Assembly: GCA_002914805.1 (NCBI GenBank)
Contig: JXTB01000148.1
Coordinates: 338,974-402,973 of the forward strand
DNA: 64,000 nucleotides
DNA from: Parasponia andersonii
Lineage: Eukaryota; Streptophyta; Magnoliopsida; Rosales; Cannabaceae
Direction: 5' to 3'
Shown: positions 24,801 through 35,474 of the stretch, one piece after another
Layout of the letters: each line of letters begins with the position of its first letter
How positions within the stretch are numbered: the stretch's first letter is position 1
Program-made: the position numbers and the translations under genes
The notes under the pieces: generated by a model
Databases searched by the model: none
Told to the model about the DNA's origin: nothing
What the model saw: only the letters and a program-made list of their open reading frames with translations

Positions 24801-27800
24801 TATCTCTTTTCTTGTATCTAACGTTTAAAATCTCTTTCTAATTTTCTTACTGCTGATATATATATATATATATATTTTATTGGTTGGAAATTTTCAGGAT
24901 TCTAAATTTTCTGAGCTTCTGGAAAGCTATGCTAAGGAGCTTGAATCATTTAGAAATAAAGAAGCAGTAAGTTAATTACTTTAGGACTTATTTAACTATC
25001 CAAGATATTGGATATCTTTAGATGTCAATTTGAAGTGGCTATTTATTTAATTTGGTTGTGTGTGTGAGTGTGGTAAAGTAGATCAGGATTTAATTGCCTC
25101 TATGCGTGAACATTTCTTTCGGTTCATTTGGTATCCAAGAAGAATGAATTTTATGATCCCAATGTAATCAAATAATCAACCCAAATACCCCAGGTTTATT
25201 TTCTTAAGTTAAATGGGATGATGCTATTGTAATTTTAGTGTTAAAATTTGACAGTGCCATGAAGTCATTTCATATATGATTGTATTATTGTATTTTTCAA
25301 TTATTTTTGGGCTCCGGATGGGGAGACTTAATTATTACTTTTGCACTGTTATTTGATCTATTTATATTAGTATCATTGTTGGTACCAGCATGCAGATGAC
25401 GATGAGAGTATCGATGGCACAGAGTTGGTGAATGGGGAAAGTGAGAGTAACAATGAGAGCCAATTATTGACCAGCTCTGATGTCAATTCTTGGTGTCAGC
25501 TAGTCACGGAGCAGCAAAGTCTGTCTGCCCTGACTAGTCTTTTAAACGGATACCGGAGTGCATGTCACTATAGAGCTGAATCAAGTGGTGTCCTTAGTGC
25601 TGACTTGCGTCATAGATTTCAAAATAGTGAAGCCTTTTGCAAGATATGGATTTTCATGCTAAATGAGGGCAACAACCTTTTTAGAAAGCTGCTTGGATTA
25701 TCAGAATCAAATATCAGGAAGGACAAACTTTCGGAATTAAAAAATACCTCAAAATGGAATACCGTCAAGCCATTGATCAAATCATATCTGAGGAGTACCC
25801 TTTATCTTCTGAATCAGGTTTCTGAAACTGAGATATTGACCTTCTCCTTAGCCCAAGTCAGAGCTTCAATGCCATTTTTTTTCGCATTTCCTTCGTTACT
25901 CCGCAGACTTGTCATGGTATTTTCTCTGACCAATGTGTATTTGTTGCTGCAAAATATACTTAAGTATTTCCTACATTAAAAATAAGTCTTGAATTTTGAT
26001 ATCTTTATTTGTTTTTTCTTTCTATGTTCATACCTTTATATTCATAGTTAGTATGAATACCTGTGTATGTCTTTTTCCCTTGATATATTACCATACTATT
26101 TGTGTAATAGCTTACGGAATTTGAAGCCAACTAACACCAAATTTCCATTGCAGTCTGCTGTTCATTTTTGGGCAGCAGGTGGAGGGAGTGTGTCTTCCTA
26201 TGCCTTTCTTATCATACAAGACCTAGCATCTATGTATACTTCTGATTGGTTTGACACCTGCTTTGTCAAAACATATAAATCCTTTATTGGTCGTTGTCAT
26301 TTTGTGGAGCCTGTTCAATTAAAACACATACAATTTCTGAGAAACTCCTTCGTTGAGCTGTGCACTGTAGATGTACAAAAATCATCTAGAAAAGCAATGG
26401 TTTCCATCCAGCAACTTGCTAAAATACTGCATCAAGGGCTACAAACGAAGAAGAAGGTATGCAAATAACCTGTTTCGTTGAATTTGTGTGAACAAGTTTG
26501 TTGCTTTTGGAATAGATGTTGAAGCATGTGTTTCTATATCACAATCTTTTTTATTTCAGTTCTCTCATCTTATGGTTATGTTTTCATGTGCAGGAGGCAG
26601 TCAAGAACATATGCAATTGGCAGTACATTAGTTGTATTGATCTATGGGTTATGTTTATATCAGCTAACGTACGTGATTTTGATCTTCAGCCATTGCTTTA
26701 TATGATCATACAGATTATAAATGGATTGACGCTTTTGTTTCGTGGACCAAGATATTTACCTTTAAGAGTTAAATGCATTCAATGGTTAAATCACCTCTCC
26801 AGTTCAAGTGGGATTTTCATTCCCGTGGCTTCATTGATTTTGGATGTTTTAGAATATAAAATTGGTGAGGGTGGAAAACATGGAAAGGTCGTCAGCTTAT
26901 CAACCGGAATAAAGGTTAGGGATTATTGATCTTCCTAATCTAAATGCATTGCTAATTGTTTCTCATTGTTTTTATTGTTTCCTATTGTAACACCATTATG
27001 GTAGACGGTACTTTTCTTTTTGTGACTGAACTTTTTAATGTTTCTGTGTAGCATAATGACTTTCGAATTAACATAAGTGATATTGCATATTTTCTGTACA
27101 GCTTCCAAAACATTTTCTGAAATCACGGAACTACCAGGAGCATTGCATTTTATCTGCTATAGAACTGCTTTCAGCACACTTCGCTCAGTGGAGCTACCAT
27201 ATATCTTTCCCTGAGCTAGCAACTATTTCACTCATTCGTCTAAGGAAGTTTCATGAGACCACTACTATTGAAAGTTTCAAACGTGTAGTTAAGCGTTTTA
27301 TTGATCAGGTATAAATTCCCACTATCTCTTGCAATGTTTGTTTTTCATGTTAAGAGACATCAGAAATATCTAGCATTATTTCGAGAGATTCTTCTGAGAC
27401 ACTTCAGAGAGGTAGAAAAAAAATGCCCACGCCATTAGGCATAAACCCAAAATTGGAATATGTGAGCAAGGGTAGAGAGCTTAGCGCTTTGCGCGTTAGA
27501 ATAGTTTAGACAATGTCCGATTTGGATATAGCCAAAAATAAAAGATTAGTCACTGGTCTCTAAAATTGACCTAATAATTATGTTTGTCACATAATTTAAC
27601 TAGGTCAACTAGAAAATTAGTTGACTATGACTTGGCAAACCCAAATTGGCCAAATGATACCAAGCCAAGTGTCAACATTTTATTGTTAGGCAAGTTTGAA
27701 GGTGAAACGTGGCAAGCATCTATTGGCCATGAGAAACCAACTAGCTAGGTGTCACCACTCATTGGAGAGACTTTTCTCTTGGTCAAACATTTTACAAGTG

Positions 27801-29247
27801 CCAACATGTGTCAGGTCTTTGGAAGCCACCTAATCCATCCATGCCACAACATCTTTGAGGTGTGAAATTATGATTATATTGCTCAATGCCAAAGGAGATT
27901 TCCAGACTCTGTAGTAGAGTAGATTTAGTTAAGACTCATGATGGTCTTATATGTATATGGGTCATCAAGAGCTTTGTAAGACAATCCAATTCTAGTACAA
28001 ATATACTGTCTATTTATGCCAAAAGCAAAAAGCAAAAAAAGAAAAGGTTAGCTTGTTATAGTTGTATTGAATTGGTTGAAGGATGGATTTATATGGCTTA
28101 TTTGGGAATACAAAACGAAGAGAATAAAGTGGTATATGAAGAGAAGATAAATCTGGAATTGGGTTATATTGGATAAGTGTTTGGGCAAAGACTGAAGAGA
28201 GGATATAGTGAGGGATGGATTTGGCTAAAGAGAAGACATAATTGTTTGGGGTATAGCCAAAAATAAATAATTAGTCACTAGTTTCTAGTAAAAGTAGACC
28301 TAATAAATTGTGTGGCAAACATAATTTAGCTAGGTCAACTAGAAAATTAGTGACTTTGACTTGCAAACCTATATTGGTCAAACGATACTCCCAAGCCAAA
28401 TGTTAACATTTTATTAGAAGACAAGTTTCGGAGACACATGACAAGCATGGACTGCCCATGACAAACCAACCAGCAAGGTGTTTTCCAAGGGCATGATGAT
28501 TCATAACATGATACACTGTTCAAAAGGTATCTTATAGATTGTCTGCTTCTCTACAGGTGGAGCAAAATATTGTGTACGTGCAGAAAAAAAGAGATGAGGT
28601 GGCTTTTTCACCAAAAGATCAGCAATCTGTAGAACTATTTCTGCTGCTTGAAAAGCAGAGTGGCAATGCTCCATTCACGCAATATTACAAAAGCATCATG
28701 ACCAGGGCGGTTACTAGAAATCTGGCATCGAATGAAAAGGTGCAAGATATTTTTCATTTTTTTTCTTCTTAATATTAGACTTTTATTTTGCTCTCTTTGT
28801 ACTTCTATTTTAGTATTATCATTGGGGAGTTAACAGTTGCACAATTGCCAATCAGCCTGAATAGAAATGAACTTTGGTTTTTAACCCTTAACGAATATGA
28901 TGCACAGTCCAGCTGCCTTATGGGATTCTTTTCTACCTTAAAAATGAACTAATGTTGATAAATTAGATGATTTGGATTCCATTTTGGACTTGAAATGAGC
29001 AATGGTTAGCATTGATTCGTTTCGTTGAACTATCCGTTTTGGCACTTCAAGAGCTTCCTGATGTCCTTCGTTCACAATTTCTTTGCATAATATCGATTAT
29101 TTCTTTGTGCTGCATTCTAGACTGACTTCACTTTTCGCTATGCAGTTTCCTGGTGCAGAGAAACTTTACAAGAAAATAAAAAAGCTTCCCGGTAGCATGA
29201 AAAATGTCAATGGTGGACAACCAGAGGAAAGAACTGGATCTGACTAG
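21845..29247 (+). CDS. RBL: NOC2-family nucleolar complex protein (REBELOTE-like), 12 exons
   Basis: Exons I can join: 21845-21953, 22347-22407, 22604-22718, 22826-22874, 22957-23051, 24898-24966, 25389-25916, 26154-26456, 26594-26914, 27102-27308, 28557-28739, 29146-29247. All introns are GT-AG, the frame is continuous, and the total is 2142 nt (713 aa). The N-terminus MGKLGKKARKFAKKNLQSVL is strongly basic, like a nucleolar localisation signal. An acidic run (TDDDDDDD...DDSDSDG) follows at about residues 74-92. The Noc2 domain spans roughly residues 290-610 (PFFFAFPSLLRRLV, VKLIKSYL-like, VHFWAAGGG, QLKHIQFLRNSFVEL, YLPLRVKCIQWLNHL, FIPVASLILDVLEY). Noc2 proteins act with Noc1/Noc3 in 60S pre-ribosome maturation and export in the nucleolus. 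The N-terminus fits REBELOTE better than the second plant NOC2 paralog, but that subfamily call is from memory. The gene appears intact. Confidence 0.92.
23221..24479. mobile_element. MULE-like element with long terminal inverted repeats, in intron 5
   Basis: The left end GAGAAATTTTATTAAA (23221) is matched by the inverted right end TTTATAAAACTTCTC (24479). The similarity continues inward for well over 100 bp, for example AAGCATAGTTATG left against AAGCATAGTCATG on the inverted right arm. The flanks carry an identical 8-bp TTTATTTA (23213-23220, 24480-24487), although this is low-complexity sequence. The GAGA start and long arms fit Mutator-like elements. No transposase is visible. It contains a CA microsatellite (23706-23728) and a G run near 24297-24311. 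It accounts for most of the 1.85-kb intron. Confidence 0.75.
27527..28480. repeat. Imperfect direct repeat of about 225 bp in intron 10
   Basis: 27527-27751 and 28252-28480 share TATAGCCAAAAATAAA, GGTCAACTAGAAAATTAGT, TTTATT and AAACCAAC blocks in the same order, separated by about 500 bp. Two direct repeats around a short spacer could be a small terminal-repeat retrotransposon (TRIM). I could not identify a primer-binding site, so a simple segmental duplication is also possible. Confidence 0.65.
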
Positions 29248-29582
29248 TGAATAGTGATGGTAGCAAATACGACGGAAACATGACAAAGAACAGAAAAGTT
29301 TTGAGTGTCTTTAAGATTGACCTTTTACTGGTTATATATGTATGAGATACAAAGAGTGCCATATTTTTTATTTACTCACAATCTTTCACCAATTTTGGCA
29401 TATTCATTTAGGCTTTCAGAGATTCTGATTGTAAAGCAGACATGTCTGAATGACCTTAAAGATCGGAACAGATTTTTAGGTCTAGGTGACCATGTCAAAT
29501 GAATTTTGTTTGAGATTATTATATGAATATCAAGAAACTTGATTTTGGCACTCATTGTTGTAAGCAGTTCAGAATTCATGGC

Positions 29583-30310
29583 TGTTGTGCGGTCTAAAAT
29601 CCTAAGGTATGCGACCTCCTCCAAGAAGGATATATGCGACCTCCTCCGTGATGCTTATATGCGACCTCTTACGCAGGTTTTTGTGCGACCTTCTCCGTCC
29701 AGTTTTCCTTAACAAACAGGAAACCTATAGGAAAAGGGAAACACAAAAACACTATAAAGGAAACCTACAAGAAGAGGGAAATAGGTAAATGCTGTGGAAG
29801 AAACCTACAAGGAAAGGGAAACTGAAGACTCCTATTTGCGATTAACTAAGTTATCCTTTTCGAGTAGTTATCCAATTGTATTGTTATTTAATTTATGTTA
29901 CCCAATTGTATAGTTACCCGTTTATACAATTAGGATCCTAGAGGCATAGGGAACCTTGGGACATAAGGTCACTACAATCTATATAAAGGGGGCTTTATGT
30001 TCCGAAGAAATCATCACCAATTCTGGGCAGAAACAAATCACAGAGAATAGAAGTCAGAGCAAATACACGCCCAGGGTATTCCAAACTTTGGGTAGTCTAA
30101 TTCTTTAGCATTCTTCAATAGCTTTTGAGTATTGTAACCTTGAGTATTCATCATTATAGTGAGAAAACAGTGGACGTAGGCTCATCTTTTTCGGGGCTGA
30201 ACCACTATAAATCTCTCTCTCCTCATTTGCTTTGATTATTTACTTCAATTTACACAAGCCACATCTCTTAATTATTTATAAATTTATTGTTGATAAAACC
30301 TCCATCAACA
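29583..30310 (+). mobile_element. Solo LTR related to the Tat element, 335 bp past the NOC2-family stop
   Basis: 728 bp, starting TGTTGTGCGGTCTAAAATC and ending CCATCAACA, with a perfect 5-bp target duplication ATGGC (29578-29582 and 30311-30315). Its start and last ~150 bp match the LTRs at 6274-6866 and 16022-16613 (for example GTAGGCTCATCTTTTT and CACAAGCCACATCT). The U3 part is different. A TATA box (TCTATATAAAGGGGG) lies near 29975. Internal sequence is absent, as expected after LTR-LTR recombination. It may lie in or near the 3' UTR of the upstream gene. Confidence 0.93.
29608..29707 (+). repeat. Four 25-bp tandem units with a GCGACCTCCTCC core in the solo LTR
   Basis: Units start at 29608, 29633, 29658 and 29683, exactly 25 bp apart, each with TATGCGACCTC or a close variant. 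They lie in U3 upstream of the TATA box, where enhancer repeats are common. They are absent from the U3 of the full-length element's LTRs. Confidence 0.9.
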
Positions 30311-30315
30311 ATGGC

Positions 30316-32987
30316 AAAACGGTTTGTGGACTTGAGCATAATTTACTACAAAACACCATAGGACTTGGTTATTTATTTATTTTTTTTACCTTCATTTTTT
30401 ATTTTTTGTTTGTCTATTGTATGATCCCAACTCTCCGTACTTTTCAAAGTGATACAATCCTTCATTTGATGAAAACTGAAGACTCCATTGCTGTTTTAAT
30501 CTGGTATTAATTTTTTGTAGTTGGGAGTTTTTTAACAATGGAATTGAATATGCATTATGATGTGGGCTGGTTAAAAACGAATTTTTTTATGGGTTAATAT
30601 TAATAGCGCATGATCGACCCATTTTTGGCTTCTGAATTTTTAATTTATACAATAATGACTTCTGAATTATTGAATTGTTAAAACAATGACATTTTTATTA
30701 TAAATTATTAAATATTTAACATAAATAAGTCATTATGGAACATATATTTTGATAACTGTTGTAAAGGTTGAGAATACGAATTTTTAACTTACATGATAAA
30801 GTACTAGAACTTATGCTATTATTATAGCAATAATTATTTTTTTTTTTACAAATTATTACATTTTAACAAAAATGAGCCATCTACAAAACATACCGTTTAA
30901 TGATTATGGTTGAAAACGAGATTCTGATTTATAAAAATAATTTATACCTAATTATATACTTGTTTATGATTATTTTTTATGAAAAAAAATTAATAATTTG
31001 TACTAAAAGAAGTATTGCTATAACAATTATATAACTTACTGTGTAAATTACAAGTCTGCCGACCAAACTAATACAATAAATATAATGGAAGGACTATTTC
31101 TCATTCATAATGTCCGTGTATAAACTAAATAGTATTTTTCCCTTTGCTTTCGATCAAAGAAGAGCATAATGCCACGTTATAGTGACACACATGTTAAGTA
31201 GTAGTAGTAGTAGAACTTATTGTGTCAACATTGATAAAAGCGGCCGGCATTTGATCACTTGAGGCCGATAATGGTGCATCTACAAAAGAAGCCGCCCAGA
31301 ATCTGAGCTTTTCTTTCCAATAATTGTCTTTTTGAGCACAAAATTCTGGTGTCTTTATGATATGACATGGGATGGAAGCGACTAATTCTCTTCCTTTCTA
31401 TCAATTTAAATTGCGTAAGCTTAATTAATGCTCCGCAGCTTTATTTCTCTGTATTACAACTTCACAAGGTTTCTTGCTAATAAAGCAAGCAATTCTAGAA
31501 TCTCTCAACTCAAAGATCAGCCTTAGGATGCAACCCGTTTAGCACTTAATTTAGTGAATTTAAAAAAAAGAAAAAATCATTTCAAGCAGAAATTTATCAT
31601 TTGCATTAACAAAAAATACCAAGTCTTATTCCATTAATATATATATATTTTTTCACTGATTGTGTCTCATATAGTTTCAAAGGGAAAAGTATTTGAACGT
31701 GTGGGGCCTGTTTCTACAGCTCCAATATAGCGTGAATGGTGAATTAATAATATTATTTTCACACTTCATAAAGAAAAATAATGAAATAATATTTCTATCA
31801 ATATTGATACTTTTGTCCTTAGCGAGGACATGCCTATGAGAGTTCGACACATAGAAATTAAGGACCATTAAACCCTAGTTTGCTTCGGTATAAATGCGCT
31901 GTAATATATACTTGATTTTAGTTATTGGTCTCTTCTGTATTCGATACACCCTGTTTTTTAGCAAATCATTGACTTATTAAACATGAGTGCACCGCCGTAT
32001 GATTCTGTAGCTGAGACTGAGGCAGAGAATAAATACTTAGAATCGGCGAAAACAGGTGAACAATTGGAAAATTGCTCCGACCAAACGATACCTTTATATT
32101 CAGCCATGCTTCAAAAAAAAGTTTTAGGGTAAAAGTTAAAAAAAATCATACATACACAAAATATGAATCTGATGTTAGAGTCGATCACAAGTTCCCAACT
32201 CTAATACCCAGATATTTAATAGAGAAAATGTTTAATCATTTTTTCCCCTTTTGCTAAACCTGATTACACTAATATAGGATGAAAGAAAAAAAAAAAAAAA
32301 AAAAAAATAGAAGANTTCTACAAACCTAATAAAGTTGTTTACCATGCGTATATCATGTGCACATGTTTTGACCTATAATTAATTCATTGCCAGATTAATA
32401 TTGGTTACATTAATTGAAATGTGAATTCAGTTGTACGTGGTATTTAATGTTCACATCTAGTTTATATAGCAGTATATTAATTGAGTCTCACCACTGTTGT
32501 TAAAAGAAAACTTTGATTTTCTCTGATTTATGAGTGGAACTGTAAATATATGCTCATATTGTCAAGGTGGTGGAAAGGTAGCACTAATTGAGGAAAACTA
32601 GATATTGTAACAAGAAGTGAAATAAAAAGAAAATCATAAGTACTATGTATACATATAGGAGTACTATGTATACATATACCATATCCTAAGATAAACTCCA
32701 CTCATTCCAAAAAAAAAAAAAAAAAAAAAAAACTATGATTAATAATTGAACAAAAATTTTGAGAGTGTATCAGCCCTCGTTTCCCAATATGATACTTTGC
32801 CGCCCTCTACAACTGTACTCATCAAGCCTTTTAACATCCAGGCGCGTGACTTCACACCCCCAGACAGCATCTGGGCGTGTCACCAACACAACGTGGCTAC
32901 TCTCCTCACACAATAGCCCAACAAGTAAACCTTGGATTGCGCGGCTGCGCTTGTAGAACATCGTTACCACGCCACGCCACGCGCCGC
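30316..32987. other. AT-rich intergenic DNA
   Basis: I see no gene. There is a short AGT microsatellite near 31199-31213, two A homopolymers (32289-32307, 32710-32731) and one ambiguous base at 32315 beside the first. Small open frames here are short, of unbiased composition and unsupported. Confidence 0.55.
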
Positions 32988-33752
32988 TCACGCTCGCTGA
33001 ATAGCACCACAGCCAAACGAGGCCCTAGCGACGGCCTCAGCATGGCCGCTCCGGCAACTCAAAATTCTCAACAAACCCCACCAACTCTTTCCGCTTCTGC
33101 CCCTCCTCCCCTTCGGCGTAGACGGCACCTTTTTCTTCGTCGTTTCGTTCCCTTTGTTGTCGTACGGAACAAACATCGTCGTTGGAGCCCTCTTCAGCCT
33201 CCTGCTCTGCCTCGACCTCATGTCCCTCAGCTCCATCTCCCTACTCGGAGGCCTCGTCATCCCTAACAAGAACAAATACCACCTCGACGACATGGAAACC
33301 TGGCTCCCACCCATCTTGTCGTTTTTGTCGTTTTCGTTGTCGTTTGAGGATTTCCAGTAGTGAAATATGCTTTTTTTCTTTCCGGGTTTTTGTTTTTGGT
33401 CGCCGATTTTCCGATTCTGACCCTCAACTTGAGGAAACTCTTTGTAACGTATGAGCTTCCCGCAGAAGATGATATCTTTGTTACTATTATACCCAGATGA
33501 CAAATCAGCGGATGACGAAAAATCCTCACTGAAAAACTCGAAGTAATCGTTGTCGTTTTCGTCGGACGACAAGCTCTGGTCCATGTTGTTCTTACTACCG
33601 GAGGAGAACTCGTCGTCCCATTTGAAGGAGTCACTGTATATTGGAAGGTCACAAAGAGAGAGAGCTTCTTCTTCTTCGTACGGATCCTGAAAATCTTTAC
33701 TGTAATATTCTTCATCGTGATCAGCTACAGATGATTCTTTGGTAGAAACCAT
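32988..33752 (-). CDS. Uncharacterised plant protein, paralog A of a three-gene family
   Basis: Intronless, 254 aa. I chose the ATG at 33752 (MVSTKESSVADHDEEYY) rather than the longer frame from 33854, because a TATA stretch lies at 33856-33864 and the upstream ATG would precede the transcript. The protein is acidic and disordered in its first half (EEEEALSLCDLP, residues 26-37; NDYFEFF, 68-74), then IIFCGKLI (94-101) and a Lys-rich stretch. The conserved C-terminal half has MELRDMRSRQSRR (173-185), AP-TTMF (189-194), WWGLLRILSCRS (224-235) and ARASFGC (242-248). Genes at 59412 and 62304 share these blocks in the same order. No enzyme motif or transmembrane segment is visible and the function is unknown. 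Confidence 0.88.
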   Translation of the reverse strand: MVSTKESSVADHDEEYYSKDFQDPYEEEEALSLCDLPIYSDSFKWDDEFSSGSKNNMDQSLSSDENDNDYFEFFSEDFSSSADLSSGYNSNKDIIFCGKLIRYKEFPQVEGQNRKIGDQKQKPGKKKSIFHYWKSSNDNENDKNDKMGGSQVSMSSRWYLFLLGMTRPPSREMELRDMRSRQSRRLKRAPTTMFVPYDNKGNETTKKKVPSTPKGRRGRSGKSWWGLLRILSCRSGHAEAVARASFGCGAIQRA

Positions 33753-34100
33753 TTTTTTTGTGCGTAGAATATAAGGAAAATGGATGAGTTTTATAGAGAA
33801 AGATGAGTAGTTTATTGGGTATGTTGTTGTTAATTTGGTGAGAGAGAAGTTCATAATATATATACAGAAGATCTTAGGCGAGAGATTTTGGGAAGTAGGC
33901 CTTCTAGATGGAGTAGTGGTAGTTTGAGTAATTTGTTGATATTCAATTTAGAATTGTTTTTATTTTTTTTAATAAAGTATAGGAAAAAGGCAAAAAGAGA
34001 CAAAAGAGAGGGAAGCTTTGGACTAATATTGATACTAACTAGCTCTACTACTTCTAGAAGAGCAGGCACAAAGAGGTTGAAAAGCTGTGACTACCCCTGA
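33753..34100 (-). promoter_or_regulatory. Promoter region of paralog A
   Basis: On the minus strand, a TATATATATTA box lies about 105-115 bp before the ATG. A TTCTAGAA palindrome at 34052-34059 lies about 300 bp upstream. Paralogs B and C have equivalent TTCYAGAA sites. Confidence 0.5.
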
Positions 34101-34751
34101 AAGGCTCAAAAAGACATTAAATATTTTTAGCTTTGTAGGCTTAGGATATTCAAAGATTTTAAAAATACATAAAGAAAAATATCTAGAATAGGGGTTTTAG
34201 GACAAAATTCACTCTTCATGCTTATCATGCACAAAGTTTTTTTTTTTTCCTAAATAATAATAAAATAACAAATAATTATTTTTATTTGTACTTTTATTTT
34301 TATTCTGATTGTAATAAAAGAAAGAAGTACCATTAACAAGAATTAAATAATGCTTACATACTCGTTGAGAATAATATCACACAAGGGATGAATTTACCTG
34401 AGTTAACCTATTTCATAATCTATTGACATTATTGTTCCAACTGATAGTAATGTAAACATTTCTAAGTGAGATTTCGCGAGAATTTACTAAGATAGTACAT
34501 TTCTATAAGTTATACCAATTCTATGCAAATTTTAGAAAAACCTTTTAAAATTTAAATATTCGTAAAAATTAACCAATAATAATAATAATACATTTCGGAA
34601 ATGTTTTAACTTAATACTAGGTTAACCCATTTATTTTGGAAAATACCAAAATTATCTTGAGTTTTACAAAATGAATAAAGGGAAAACGTTATAAAATGAC
34701 CTTGTATTTCAACTTTTTTTTTTTTTCTCTTCTCACTAGTTCATCACAAGC

Positions 34752-34811
<60 letters not shown>

Positions 34812-34950
34812 TCATTATGTATTTATATATGTCTATTCTGAAATTGGGTTTTCATTCTTATTTCTGTTTTTCTTGTTCGAAATATGATTTAGTTTTTTTT
34901 TTTCTCAGTAGAGATTTCATGAAACACAATCAAGAGGCAATATTATAAGT
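34101..34950. other. AT-rich spacer with a 51-bp TA microsatellite
   Basis: No gene. A perfect TA repeat runs from 34755 to 34805. Confidence 0.7.
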
Positions 34951-35162
34951 TATATTGATACAAGAATGGACTCATCCGCGATTATCCTTGAAATTTTCTT
35001 GCCATTGTACGATCAATCGCCGATTTGAGACGAAGCGTCCGAGGGACTCGATCCTCTGATTCGCCCAAGGGAATCAATAACCGATTCGCCGATTCCCACT
35101 CCTCCGAGAAAACACCCTAGAGACTCGATCAATGATTTGACCCAGTTTTCAATCCACGCCAC

Positions 35163-35474
35163 ATGGTAAACAAAAAAGTTCTATTAGCTTTAGAAATGAT
35201 GGGAGTGATTGTCAATGTAGGATGTGGGGCTCTTATAAATGAAAAGGAACTGGTCAAGTGTTTGGTTCGAGGTAAAATCAGAGGTACTGGTTTGGATGTG
35301 TTTGAGAATGCACCGGATGTTCCTCAAGAGCTCTGTGTATTGGAGAATGTTGTTCTTTCTCTTCATAAGTTATTTACTCCAAAGTCTTGTAAGAATGCTC
35401 TTAAAATTGTGATTGCAAATCTGAAAGTTTTCTTCTCAAACGAACCTTTACTTTCTTCTGTCACAGATGACTAA
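35163..35474 (+). pseudogene. Fragment of a D-2-hydroxyacid dehydrogenase (HPPR/glyoxylate reductase type), last exon only
   Basis: The 103 residues match the C-terminal catalytic part of plant hydroxyphenylpyruvate/glyoxylate reductases: GVIVNVGCGALINEKELVK, GTGLDVFENAPDVPQEL, NVVLSLHKLFTPKS, and FFSNEPLLS. In the family these read VGRGALIDE, DVFENEP (with the catalytic Glu) and SPH (with the catalytic His). Here the Arg is Cys, the Glu before Pro is Ala, and SPH is SLH. No upstream exon with the substrate- and NAD-binding parts exists nearby. The frame is open, but the protein would lack most of the fold, so I call it a relic or partial duplication. Confidence 0.8.

Noticed and set aside
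32759..33715. Open frames overlapping paralog A in other frames (32759-32956, 32877-33266, 33154-33360, 33182-33454, 33263-33715)
   Set aside because: They are shadows of the minus-strand gene, which has family support from two paralogs in the same window.
33753..33854. N-terminal extension of paralog A starting at 33854
   Set aside because: The TATA box is at 33856-33864, so this ATG would lie upstream of the transcript; paralogs also start with a short acidic N-terminus.
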